A stretch of DNA of 55,839 bases, taken from NCBI GenBank assembly GCA_046759385.1, contig JBHICC010000015.1:1-55839 (forward strand), written 5' to 3'. The stretch's first letter is position 1. Each line of letters opens with the position of its first letter. Below, piece after piece: positions 42,337-50,757 of this stretch. Made by a program: the position numbers and the translations under genes. The notes below the pieces were generated by a model. The model did not search any database. It had not been told where the DNA came from and saw nothing but the letters and a program-made list of their open reading frames with translations. Origin of the DNA: JBHICC01 sp046759385. GTDB lineage: Bacteria > Pseudomonadota > Gammaproteobacteria > Acidiferrobacterales > SPGG2.

Positions 42337-42850
42337 TATTTTCTTTTTCCTCTCATCAGTCGTTCGTTACCCAAGCACTGGCTCCGTGCGGAGCTGATTT
42401 CGGGGAACGTTGCGGGGCGCGGTGGGTACGGTGGCTGGTGAAGGACTACTTGCTCAAACCGACGCTTCCCGAGCGTTCCCCCCACTACAGCAACACGCGC
42501 AGGGGCAACACCGTTTGGCGTTAATACAGGCTGCATCAGTTCGACCAAAAATCATGCTGCGATCCTATCAGGGCAGAGTTAGCGCCCGCCTCGCAACGTA
42601 AAATACTGTGGTCCAGGGCTTGATAACTCAACCCCTGGCTAATAACTTTTCGTTCTATCCTTATAACCCAACGTTCTATGGGCTCAGCAGGGGCTAGCGG
42701 AATAGCCCCTCAGTCCACTGGAGGTTGTTCAAACTCCGTTTTCCCAGGCCGGATGTGACAAAGCTCACATCCGGCCCTGGAAATAAGCGGCACTACCCCC
42801 CCTCCCGTGCCTATACTGATCTGGAACACGACGCGAACAGGGAGTTAGCC
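42337..42850 (+). other. Structured intergenic region upstream of the 36-residue protein gene
   Basis: About 510 bases with no long gene. It holds a hairpin at 42613-42638 (CCAGGG/CCCTGG with inner TTGA/TCAA), an exact direct repeat CGTTCTAT (42651-42658 and 42672-42679, 21 bases apart, two helical turns), a hairpin GGGGCTA/TAGCCCC (42690-42709) and the CRP-type palindrome 42749-42774. The cluster of elements suggests regulation or a small RNA. Confidence 0.5.
42749..42774 (+). promoter_or_regulatory. CRP-type binding palindrome
   Basis: CCGGATGTGA (42749-42758), CAAAGC, TCACATCCGG (42765-42774): a perfect 10-bp inverted repeat containing TGTGA-N6-TCACA, the CRP consensus core. A -10 box TATACT lies at 42812-42817 with a poor -35 (GGCACT, 42789-42794). 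That puts the palindrome centre about 62 bases before the expected start of transcription, the classical class I activator distance. Strong fit to a CRP-activated promoter. Confidence 0.75.
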
Positions 42851-42961
42851 ATGAACGATTATCAAGACGATATATCGAACGCACGCGGGGAAGATGTCAC
42901 ATGTGCCTGGCTGCTAGCGGCTACTTTCTTCTCAGGTTTGGTCATTCTCGCGGTTTTTTAG
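42851..42961 (+). CDS. 36-residue single-helix membrane protein
   Basis: Begins MNDYQDDISNARGEDVTCAW, an acidic N-terminus, then one transmembrane helix (LLAATFFSGLVILAVF) to the C-terminus. The ribosome site GGGAG lies six bases before ATG. It follows the CRP-type promoter directly, with a short leader of about 27 bases. That makes it better supported than most genes this short. Family and function are not recognised; small membrane proteins of this shape often modulate a transporter or sensor. Confidence 0.65.
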   Translation: MNDYQDDISNARGEDVTCAWLLAATFFSGLVILAVF

Positions 42962-43086
42962 GCCACGGCCCCTAAACTGTGGTGCCAAAGGGCATCAACG
43001 GCCCCCCTCACCAACCCAGGGGAAATGGTGGGACTTGTGGCCGCCCGGGAGGGTCGGTCACAACGTTATAGAATCTCAACCTACGG

Positions 43087-43971
43087 TCAGCCAATCTCAT
43101 GATCGGCGAGGCCCTCCAGCGCTCTGACTAAAGTCGAATGGTCCATACTTGCCCAGCCATGGGCGGCGCACGCGTTAAATAGTTCTTGCGTGGTTGCTGT
43201 GTTGGGCAGGCTCATGTTGAGCGCCCGCGCGCCGGCCAACGCCAGGCTCAAATCCTTCTGATGCAGCTCGATGCGAAAGCCGGGGTCGAAGGTGCGCTTG
43301 ATCATGCGCTCGCCGTGCACCTCGAGGATGCGCGATCCAGCAAAGCCGCCTAACAACGCTTCGCGCACCTTCGCCGGGTCGACGCCCGCCTTCGAGGCGA
43401 ACACGAGTGCCTCGCTCACGGCTGCTAAAGTGAGCGCGACGACGATCTGATTGGCCACTTTCGCCGTTTGCCCGGCGCCGTTCTCGCCAATAAGGGTAAT
43501 GCTTTTACCCATGAGCTCAAACAGCGGTTTAATCTTTTCGAAGGTGGCCTGTGGACCGCCCACCATGATTGTAAGCGCGGCATTTTTCGCGCCGACTTCA
43601 CCGCCGGAAACCGGCGCATCTAGGTAATCGCATCCGTATTCGTTGATTTTTTTGGCGAACGCCTTGGTCTCGATGGGCGAGATCGAACTCATATCGACCA
43701 CGGTCTTACCCGAGCTCAAGCCTTCGACGACACCATCGAGCCCGAATAACACGGCTTCGACGTCGGGTGTATCGGGAACCATGGTAATGACGATCTCCGA
43801 CTTCTCGGCGACCTCCTTACAGCTTGTACACGCAACAGCACCACCATCGACGAGCTCTTGAGGGAGTGGCGAGCGGTGCTTGACGAGAAAGATCTCATGC
43901 CTCGCTTTTTGCAGGTGGCCCGCCATCGGCGCACCCATGATGCCTACACCGATAAAACCAATCTTGCTCAT
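43087..43971 (-). CDS. Beta-hydroxyacid dehydrogenase (GarR/GlxR/LtnD-like), paralog
   Basis: 294 residues from ATG 43971, with GAGGAG upstream on the minus strand; the frame further upstream overlaps the isomerase gene and is rejected. Rossmann motif GFIGVGIMGAPMAG, substrate motif DAPVSGGEVGAKNAALTIMVGG and catalytic Lys171 in GQTAKVANQI. Its position after hydroxypyruvate isomerase (13-base gap) fits tartronate-semialdehyde reductase (GlxR). L-threonate dehydrogenase (LtnD) with an OtnI-type isomerase is the alternative. Confidence 0.92.
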   Translation of the reverse strand: MSKIGFIGVGIMGAPMAGHLQKARHEIFLVKHRSPLPQELVDGGAVACTSCKEVAEKSEIVITMVPDTPDVEAVLFGLDGVVEGLSSGKTVVDMSSISPIETKAFAKKINEYGCDYLDAPVSGGEVGAKNAALTIMVGGPQATFEKIKPLFELMGKSITLIGENGAGQTAKVANQIVVALTLAAVSEALVFASKAGVDPAKVREALLGGFAGSRILEVHGERMIKRTFDPGFRIELHQKDLSLALAGARALNMSLPNTATTQELFNACAAHGWASMDHSTLVRALEGLADHEIG

Positions 43972-43984
43972 GTTGATAATCTCC

Positions 43985-44779
43985 TCAGTTATCGACGCTT
44001 GTTTGCAAATACGGATAAACCCAGCTAAGCCCGTCTTCTGTGCCAGCTTGGGGCTTGTACTCGCAGCCGATCCAGTTTTGATAGCCGATTCGATCGAGGA
44101 AACCGAAGAGGAACGGGTAATTGATCTCTCCGGTACCCGGCTCATGTCTCCCCGGATTGTCAGCGAGCTGCATGTGCTGGATCAGATTGAGATTGTTCTC
44201 TATGGTCCTTGCGAGATCTCCCTCCATGATCTGCATGTGATAGATGTCGTATTGCAACCGCAGGTTTTCAGAGCCGACTTCCTCGATGATTGCAAGCGCC
44301 TGATCGCTGTAATTAAGGTAGAAGCCAGGAATATCCATTGTGTTGATCGGCTCGATTAGTAAAGTGATCCCGGCATCCTGTAGTCTGGCGGCGGCAAACT
44401 TGAGATTCTCGATAAACGTTTCGCGCAGTTTTTCATCAGGAACGCCGGTCGGTGCGATGCCCGCTAGGCAGTTGAGCTGTTTGCACCCTAAAGCGGACGC
44501 ATACTCAATCGCTTTGTCGACGCCATCGTGAAACTCACTCACTCGATCCGGATGACAACCGATCCCACGTTCGCCTGCATCCCAGTTGCCGGGCGGTAGG
44601 TTGTGCAGCACTTGAGTGAGACCGTGCTGCTGCAGCCGTTCGGCGAGCTGCTCCTTGTCGTAGCTGTACGGAAACAAGTACTCCACGCCTTTGAAGCCAA
44701 CCTTGGCGGCCGCCTCGAAACGGTCGAGAAAGTCGACTTCATTGAAAAGCATGGTGAGATTGGCGGCGAAATTTGGCAT
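43985..44779 (-). CDS. hyi: Hydroxypyruvate isomerase
   Basis: TIM-barrel isomerase of 264 residues interconverting hydroxypyruvate and tartronate semialdehyde. The N-terminus MPNFAANLTMLFNEVDFLDRF matches Hyi, with acidic active-site residues in IEPINTMDIPGFYLNY and GCEYKPQAGTEDGLSW. OtnI, a related isomerase of four-carbon sugar acids, cannot be told apart safely from sequence. Gene order SAF-dehydrogenase, hyi, reductase. Glyoxylate carboligase, the usual partner of this enzyme, is not present in the window. Confidence 0.88.
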   Translation of the reverse strand: MPNFAANLTMLFNEVDFLDRFEAAAKVGFKGVEYLFPYSYDKEQLAERLQQHGLTQVLHNLPPGNWDAGERGIGCHPDRVSEFHDGVDKAIEYASALGCKQLNCLAGIAPTGVPDEKLRETFIENLKFAAARLQDAGITLLIEPINTMDIPGFYLNYSDQALAIIEEVGSENLRLQYDIYHMQIMEGDLARTIENNLNLIQHMQLADNPGRHEPGTGEINYPFLFGFLDRIGYQNWIGCEYKPQAGTEDGLSWVYPYLQTSVDN

Positions 44780-44817
44780 GACGGTAGACCCCGAAGCGTG
44801 GGAATAAACGAGTTCGG

Positions 44818-46179
44818 TTAGCTAGCGGCGCGAACGCCGTTGTTCTGCCGAAACGCAGCTTCCATTTCGCGGCGGATCTGAACGGCCTCGGATATTTCAG
44901 CCAACTCAATGTCGCTCCAACGGATAGGTTGTCCGATTCCTATGGAACTCTTAAGTTTTACGCCGTGCGCCAAACCAATGGGCAAGCCACCGAGCGCCAG
45001 CGAATCAACCGCCGGCATCAAGCGCCCCCAGACGGTGTAGCCGCCCTCGCCATCGAGAATCTCTCCCGCAGCGAGATCGCGCTTTGCGGTGGCGACGACA
45101 TCACCAACAAAGTTCTGTGCATCGCCTGTCGGCTCGCGGCGCAGCGCCGCCATCGCAACGCTGATACCCAGTTCCAAACCAATCAGATGATAGGGGCGGT
45201 AGAGCGCGGCATAGCGGCCGCTATCATCGGTCTTCACGCCGTACTCGGCGAAGCACTGCGCGGCGTATTTCGACGGCGCCTCGAAGGTGACATACACGCC
45301 CCATCGTAAATTACGCTCCACATCGCTACCGTCCCGTTGCTGTGATGACACGACTTCGACTGTACCCGTGTGATGTAACACGCCGCCTTCTGGGCGCGGC
45401 TTCAACACCTGTGGCAGCGCCTCAACGCTCGCGGGTGGAAACTCAAGCCCGTGCGGCGCGGGCGCAAGCCCCGTCGCGTTAGCAACGGCCGCCATCTCGA
45501 TCGCTGACTTCGTGCCGTCCAGAAAAGAATTGAACATCTTTGGATTCATGCCGCCGTCGGCCGCTTGCTCGGGGGTGAGGCCGTAGAACTGCCAGACTGT
45601 TTCCGGCGTAGAGCTGTGATAAGCGGGAAGATATTTTGTGCCTTTGCCGGCACAGACGACGTCAAAGCCTGTGGTGCGTGCCCAGTCGACGAGCTCGACA
45701 ATAAGAGCTGGCTGGTCCCCATAGGCCATGGAGTAAACAACCCCCGCGTCGCGCGCGCGCCGGGCCAACAGCGGTCCGGCCAGCACGTCCGCTTCCACAT
45801 TGACCATAACAATGTGGCGGCCCGCATCGATGCACGTGAGCGCGTGACGGATACCGGCCGCCGGATCACCGGTCGAGTCGATTATGACTTCGATGCCATC
45901 AGCGGTGATGAGTGCGCCCGCGTCTTCGGTCAGATGGGTCGATGCTTGCTTGATCGCTTGTTCGAAAGAAGCGGCGGTCATCTGCTCCGGTGACCACCCC
46001 ACGCGTGCCAGCGTTGCCTTCGCTCGGTCGAGGTCAAGGTCGCAGACGCCTATAACGTGCAAGCCCGGCGTATGCCTGGCTTGGGCCAGGAACATGGAGG
46101 CGAACTTGCCGACGCCGATAATTCCGACCCGCACGGGCCTCGTGGCTTCCCGCTCTTGTAAGAGGCGGTATAGGTTCAC
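44818..46179 (-). CDS. SAF-domain NAD(P)-dependent dehydrogenase (homoserine-dehydrogenase-like)
   Basis: 453 residues. N-terminal Rossmann domain with GIIGVGKFASMFLAQA, then DSTGDPAAGIRHALTCIDAGRHIVMVNVEADVL, typical of the Gfo/Idh/homoserine dehydrogenase superfamily. The C-terminal part, after DLAAGEILDGEGGYTVWGRL, is a SAF domain (flagellar FlgA-like/antifreeze fold). This combination is known in sugar-acid catabolic clusters; the substrate is not assigned. The start is GTG 46179, next to a palindrome CTAGGTACCTAG (46183-46194). It is the first gene of the operon with hyi and the reductase. Confidence 0.85.
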   Translation of the reverse strand: MNLYRLLQEREATRPVRVGIIGVGKFASMFLAQARHTPGLHVIGVCDLDLDRAKATLARVGWSPEQMTAASFEQAIKQASTHLTEDAGALITADGIEVIIDSTGDPAAGIRHALTCIDAGRHIVMVNVEADVLAGPLLARRARDAGVVYSMAYGDQPALIVELVDWARTTGFDVVCAGKGTKYLPAYHSSTPETVWQFYGLTPEQAADGGMNPKMFNSFLDGTKSAIEMAAVANATGLAPAPHGLEFPPASVEALPQVLKPRPEGGVLHHTGTVEVVSSQQRDGSDVERNLRWGVYVTFEAPSKYAAQCFAEYGVKTDDSGRYAALYRPYHLIGLELGISVAMAALRREPTGDAQNFVGDVVATAKRDLAAGEILDGEGGYTVWGRLMPAVDSLALGGLPIGLAHGVKLKSSIGIGQPIRWSDIELAEISEAVQIRREMEAAFRQNNGVRAAS

Positions 46180-46281
46180 GCGCTAGGTACCTAGGGGTGG
46201 CAAGTGAGCGAGTGTAGCCATGAAGTGGAACGGACGCCAGCGCCGCCCCTAAAAGAAAGGCAGGGCCCGCGTCCTGGCTTC

Positions 46282-46306
46282 AAAACATCCCCAGGGTCCG
46301 GGGATG
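46282..46306 (-). terminator. Rho-independent terminator
   Basis: On the minus strand, GC-rich stem CATCCCC (plus 46300-46306 complement) and GGGGATG (46286-46292 complement) with a 7-base loop, followed by TTTTG. It lies about 130 bases after the stop of the small exported protein gene and before the next operon. Confidence 0.6.
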
Positions 46307-46434
46307 CGTTGGGGGAGGGTTAGTTCTTGGCCAGCCAGATGAGCTTAAGCTCTGAGGTAGGTGAGTCGGCTAGTAGCCTTGCGCTTGCGTGACGCCGTCC
46401 CTGGCGTCTCCCGCAAGCTCGTTTACCGGTTGGT

Positions 46435-46839
46435 CTAGTCTTTCGTGTCGCATCGAACATAATCAGACACCACAGTGTAGCCGTCTTCATTGAGGATCTT
46501 GCCGGTGACCTGCCCACCTTGAATGAAATTGGCAGGAATCAGCACTGCACCTGCAGCGATGTTGTCCGGCGCACTGTCGAAGTCATACTCAGCCTCATCA
46601 CCGACAGGCGCTTGCAACGAGGAGGTCGCGGTGTTCGAACCGGACATCACTTCGGTCGAAAACCGATTACCGAACAGGTTCTTGCCGTCCACCGAGATCT
46701 TTGATCTCTCATCCGAGATCTTTGATCTGTCATCGCGTTTTTCGCACTTAACACGAATCGTTGGCGAATCGGCGTTGACGATAGGCATAGCTAGAATCAT
46801 CGAAGTGCAAAGGGTTAGTAGTATCTTTGTCTTCATCAT
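46435..46839 (-). CDS. Small exported protein with an internal 21-bp tandem duplication
   Basis: 134 residues starting at ATG 46839 (AAGGAGAG seven bases upstream). A signal peptide (KILLTLCTSMILAMPIVNADS) is followed by an ordered beta-rich segment. The segment DDRSKIS-DERSKIS comes from a tandem DNA duplication of 21 bases (46692-46712 and 46713-46733, 20 of 21 identical). The two cysteines at VKCEK and YVRCDTK could form a disulfide. Family not recognised. The final part IPANFIQGGQVTGKIL resembles a small secreted beta-sandwich. Single gene with its own terminator. Confidence 0.75.
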   Translation of the reverse strand: MMKTKILLTLCTSMILAMPIVNADSPTIRVKCEKRDDRSKISDERSKISVDGKNLFGNRFSTEVMSGSNTATSSLQAPVGDEAEYDFDSAPDNIAAGAVLIPANFIQGGQVTGKILNEDGYTVVSDYVRCDTKD

Positions 46840-47062
46840 CTCAACTCTCCTTCTATGTTGGTTAAGTGGTCTGGCTACTTCATCAAGCGCGTGGGTACAT
46901 ATTCCCAAACATGCCGCCGCATAGGCATAGAAATCGGGTGATTGAAAAGATGAAGATCGGTTAAGGCAGGGTTAAAAGCAAATCAAGAGCGGCGCAACCC
47001 ACCGACATGCATGCGCTTCAGCATGCGGTCCTCAGGGTAAGGAAATGGCGATGCGCCGCGCC

Positions 47063-47734
47063 CTAGGTAACGACCTTATAGCCGAAACCTTTGACGGTTT
47101 GGATACATTCGCGGGTTCCGTGGTTACACACCAGCTTGCCACGCAGGAGGTGCACGTACTGCTTGACATCGCTAGCATCGGCGCGATCGCTATCAGGCCA
47201 TAAATGAGCGATGATTTCGTCATTGGAAAACACCCGCCCTGGATCGCTCGCCAGTAACCGCAGCAGTTCGTATTCCTTGGGCGATAACGTCACCGGCTCA
47301 CCCGAAAGCGTGACTTGCTTCGCTCGGTTATCGATCTGGATCGCGCCGACTTCGAGCAACTCAGCTAGTGGTGGCCCCGCGGCTCGGCGTAGAACAGCCC
47401 CGATGCGGGCATCCAGCTCGCGAATGTCGAAAGGCTTGCGCAGATAATCATCCGCGCCGAGTGACAGTCCTCTGACCGCGTCTTCGCTCTCATCATGGGC
47501 TGTCAGCACGATAACGGGAACTTTGCTGGTTGCACGCACGGCTTCGAGCACACTCCATCCGTCCAATCGGGGCAAACCGATATCAAGCAGCATCAAATCG
47601 GGTTCAGCATTGCGAAAGTGCTCTAGCGCTTCGACTCCATCGTCCACCGCCGAAACGCCATAGCCTTTGGTCTCGAAGTAGGCTTTTAGCAGTTCGAGGA
47701 TTTGTGGGTCGTCTTCAACGAGCAGAACGTTCAT
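47063..47734 (-). CDS. OmpR/PhoB-type response regulator
   Basis: 223 residues. Receiver domain with acidic pocket EDD (7-9), phospho-acceptor Asp51 in LLLDIGLPRLDGW and the Thr/Lys switch in VLTAHDE and YLRKPFD. The C-terminal winged-helix DNA-binding domain contains KEYELLRLLASDPGRVFSNDEI and VHLLRGKLVCNHGTRECIQTVKGFGYKV. ATG 47734 is preferred over an upstream TTG. It is the last gene of the phosphorelay operon and would act as its transcriptional output. The target genes are not known; the neighbouring secretion cluster is one possibility. Confidence 0.93.
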   Translation of the reverse strand: MNVLLVEDDPQILELLKAYFETKGYGVSAVDDGVEALEHFRNAEPDLMLLDIGLPRLDGWSVLEAVRATSKVPVIVLTAHDESEDAVRGLSLGADDYLRKPFDIRELDARIGAVLRRAAGPPLAELLEVGAIQIDNRAKQVTLSGEPVTLSPKEYELLRLLASDPGRVFSNDEIIAHLWPDSDRADASDVKQYVHLLRGKLVCNHGTRECIQTVKGFGYKVVT

Positions 47735-47756
47735 ACGTGTATTCAAATCCTTTCGA

Positions 47757-48140
47757 CTACCCAGTCGGAACTGTGCTTTTGTCGTCTACAATGCTCTGAC
47801 GTGCACGCCGCGCTACCGCGCGCAAGTCGGCGATCGCACGATGCATTTCCGTGCGCTGATCCGCGCTCAGTGGCACAGTCTGACCGAGCGCGGAAGCAAG
47901 TAACGCTTCTAATACGCGCGCCGTCTCGCTAACGTCATCGAAGCCGAGTGTCGTTCCCGAACCCTTCAGCCTATGTAGGTGTTGGCGAACTGATTCCCCG
48001 GTTTCACTGTCAGCAGATTGAGCCAGAAGCTGCTGTATCCCCGTCGCGATCATTTCAACGTTCGCCGGCAGCTCCTTCGCGTAGTCTCGCGCGAGCCGCT
48101 GTAGCTGCCGCTGTAACAGCCGACTCACATCTTTATCCAT
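47757..48140 (-). CDS. Histidine phosphotransfer (HPt) protein
   Basis: 127 residues, all helical, with the phosphate-accepting His56 in HRLKGSGTTLGF. It overlaps the preceding CheY-like gene by 8 bases, so the pair is translated together. It should carry phosphate between two receiver domains, here from the CheY-like protein to the OmpR-type regulator or back. A free-standing HPt in a kinase operon without a hybrid receiver is less common than the fused arrangement. Confidence 0.9.
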   Translation of the reverse strand: MDKDVSRLLQRQLQRLARDYAKELPANVEMIATGIQQLLAQSADSETGESVRQHLHRLKGSGTTLGFDDVSETARVLEALLASALGQTVPLSADQRTEMHRAIADLRAVARRARQSIVDDKSTVPTG

Positions 48141-48525
48141 AGTGTTTTGCCCAGATGCGGCTGATATCTGACGGCAAACGCATGGGGTCGAACGGCTTGA
48201 AAATCACGTCAAGCGCACCGGATTCTTTGTACTGTTCCAAGTCGCCTGGTTGCACTTTTGCGGTGAAGAAGATCACCGGCGTGGTCGTGGTTTCGGGCAA
48301 GGCACGCAACGCACGCAAAGTGCTCGGCCCGTCCATATCGGGCATCATTACATCCATCAAGATGAGGTCCGGTTTGACTGACGGCGCTACCTCGACGGCG
48401 GCCACACCTGAGGCGCAAACAGCGATGTTGAAGCCACCGACGGATTCCAACGAAAGTCGGACGATCTCTCGGATGTCGGCATCATCCTCAACGTATAGAA
48501 TATGTGAGAGCCTTCGTTTTGCCAT
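48133..48525 (-). CDS. CheY-like single-domain response regulator
   Basis: 130 residues, a receiver domain only. Acidic residues EDD at 13-15, phospho-acceptor Asp58 in LILMDVMMPDMDG, the Thr/Lys switch with Lys110 in VIFKPFD. No DNA-binding or enzyme domain, so it should act as a phosphate shuttle to the HPt protein downstream. It follows the histidine kinase gene by 42 bases. Overlap with HPt is 8 bases. Confidence 0.93.
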   Translation of the reverse strand: MAKRRLSHILYVEDDADIREIVRLSLESVGGFNIAVCASGVAAVEVAPSVKPDLILMDVMMPDMDGPSTLRALRALPETTTTPVIFFTAKVQPGDLEQYKESGALDVIFKPFDPMRLPSDISRIWAKHYG

Positions 48526-48567
48526 CTCGACTACCGCCCCTACGGTTCATAGCCAACGGTCGAGTCA

Positions 48568-50757
48568 TTAGACACGATGCACCTCTTTTTCCGTCGACGT
48601 CTGTCGCGACTCCTTCCGCAGCTCTGGCAGTTCGAAATAGAAGGTCGTTGCTGTGCCCGGTTCCGAGTAATAGTCGATGCGCCCGCCGAGCCGCTCGACG
48701 ATGAGCTGGGAAATGCTCAAGCCCAAACCGGTGCCACCCTTTTCTCGCGCGTCCGACGCGTCCGCTTGCGCAAATTTCCTGAACACCTTATCGCGGAAGT
48801 GCTCGGGTATTCCGGACCCACGGTCGGTCACAGCCACGCGAAGACCGCCGTCGTTACGCGTAACTGATACGTATACCTCGCTGTCACGCGGGCCGTACTT
48901 CACGGCGTTAGACAGCAGGTTCGTGAATACCTGCATCAAGCGGTCGCTGTCGCCGACGACTGTCGCACCGGGTACGGACTGCTCTACGCTAATCCTGACG
49001 CCATACTGACTAGCGAGCCCCTGGTTCGTCTCGATCGCCTGATCAATTATGGATGTCAAATCAAGCGGCCGAAGGTGGAAGCGCATCTTGCCTGCTTCCA
49101 TCTTAGCGATGTCCAAGATATCATTGATCAAGCGCACGAGCCGCTCACTGTTACCGTGCGCAATCTGAATGAGATTTTGTGCTTTCGCGGAAACGCGTCC
49201 CGCGACGCCGCCGAGGATCAGGCCGAGCGAACCGTGTATGGAGGTAAGTGGTGTCCGTAACTCGTGACTGACAGTCGCGATAAACTCGTCTTTGATTCGC
49301 TCGGACGCCTTAAGCTCGGTGATATCCCAGGTAACCCCGACATAGTTCATCGTGCTACCCCGGTGATCCCTGATTGCGCTTATCGTTAACCACTGGGGGT
49401 AGATCTCACCGTTCTTCCGTCGGTTATATATCTCGCCTTGCCAGTGCCCAGTGTCCTTGATGGACTCCCACATTTTCTCGTAAAAGTGCTTGTTCTGCCG
49501 GCCGGACTGCAAAACCCGCGGGTTTTTGCCGATTACTTCCTCGGATCGGTAGCCGGTGATCGCGGTAAAGGCCGGGTTGACGAACTCGATGCTGCCACGG
49601 TGATCGGTGATTAATATTCCTTCGGTGGTGTTATCGAACACGCTGGCGGCGAGCCGCAATCGCTTTTCCGCTCGCCGGCGCTCGCTGATATCTCGCGCGA
49701 TGTGCACGAGGAGACGGCGGCCCTGGAGGACCAGTTTGCTGGCAACCAACTCGATCGGGAATATCGTGCCGTCCTTATATCTGCCGAACTCGTCATACTG
49801 GTACCTTCCACCCGGCAAGGATTCCTGATTCAGATCACGTGTGATGTAAGTGTTATATTCTTGGCAACGGTCTTCTTCCAAAAGCATGTCGAAGCGCTTG
49901 CCGATCACCTCCGAGGCGGCATAGCCGAAAACGCGCTCCGCTGTGGGATTAAACGATTCAATAGCACCCGACTCATCTACCGTGATAACTCCGTCGACCA
50001 CGTTATTGATGATCGCTTCAGCACGCGCCGCACCCTCTCGTAACTCGAGCGCCAGGTTCTCCGCTTTGTGCCGCGCGGTTTCAAGCTCTCGTATACGCTG
50101 ACGCCTTTCAATGAGGTTGCGGTAGATGAACACACCGTTGAGAAGGCCGACGATGACAAGCAACAGCGAGACACCAGCGAGCGCGCCCAAAGTGACCCCA
50201 CGTAGTCGCCTCAACAACGGCGTCATATCGATGTAGACCTCAAGCGCACCCCTGAAAATCGCGTTGTCCACGATGGGGACATAGCGTTCGCTCACCAATA
50301 CAACGCCTTCTTCATAAGGTGTCCCAAGCTCGTCGGTGTAGGCAGTGGTGCCAATGGGCCGGTAGGCGATGCTGAAATAACTTTCCCCTTGACGCACGAC
50401 CGTGTCGAAGTAAGAAGCGCTGACGCGCCTACCGATATCCGTAGGGCGCGAGGCGTGCACAATCTGTCCGTCAGCGTTGAACAGCTTGTATCGGAATACA
50501 CCACCCATGTGCGCCGCATGCTCGAATAGCGCGCGGTCTGCCTCCGTGACACTGCCGCCTCCGAGGATGTTATCCAGATCAGAAAGGTTCTTGCTTAGAA
50601 AATTTGCCATGCGCACCGATGCCGCTTCCGACTCGGTGCGTAAGAAAACGGATTCGGCATAGCGTCCCACGAGGTAGACGCTGACCAACGACAGCGCGGC
50701 GACAACGGCGAGCTGCGCAATAAGCTTTTTGTCACGTGGGGCTAGGTAGCGATACAC
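48568..50757 (-). CDS. Membrane-bound PAS-PAS histidine kinase
   Basis: 729 residues. A first helix (about 12-31) and a second (about 188-212) enclose a periplasmic sensor region (32-187). Two PAS/PAC units follow (about 245-365 and 368-485), then HisKA with phospho-acceptor His498 in SHELRTPLTSIHGS. The HATPase domain has an N-box in VFTNLLSNAVKYGP and a G1 box VTDRGSGIPE. GTG is the start codon. No receiver domain is attached, so phosphate must pass to the separate CheY-like protein. Signal unknown; the PAS domains could sense redox or small molecules. Confidence 0.93.
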   Translation of the reverse strand: MYRYLAPRDKKLIAQLAVVAALSLVSVYLVGRYAESVFLRTESEAASVRMANFLSKNLSDLDNILGGGSVTEADRALFEHAAHMGGVFRYKLFNADGQIVHASRPTDIGRRVSASYFDTVVRQGESYFSIAYRPIGTTAYTDELGTPYEEGVVLVSERYVPIVDNAIFRGALEVYIDMTPLLRRLRGVTLGALAGVSLLLVIVGLLNGVFIYRNLIERRQRIRELETARHKAENLALELREGAARAEAIINNVVDGVITVDESGAIESFNPTAERVFGYAASEVIGKRFDMLLEEDRCQEYNTYITRDLNQESLPGGRYQYDEFGRYKDGTIFPIELVASKLVLQGRRLLVHIARDISERRRAEKRLRLAASVFDNTTEGILITDHRGSIEFVNPAFTAITGYRSEEVIGKNPRVLQSGRQNKHFYEKMWESIKDTGHWQGEIYNRRKNGEIYPQWLTISAIRDHRGSTMNYVGVTWDITELKASERIKDEFIATVSHELRTPLTSIHGSLGLILGGVAGRVSAKAQNLIQIAHGNSERLVRLINDILDIAKMEAGKMRFHLRPLDLTSIIDQAIETNQGLASQYGVRISVEQSVPGATVVGDSDRLMQVFTNLLSNAVKYGPRDSEVYVSVTRNDGGLRVAVTDRGSGIPEHFRDKVFRKFAQADASDAREKGGTGLGLSISQLIVERLGGRIDYYSEPGTATTFYFELPELRKESRQTSTEKEVHRV

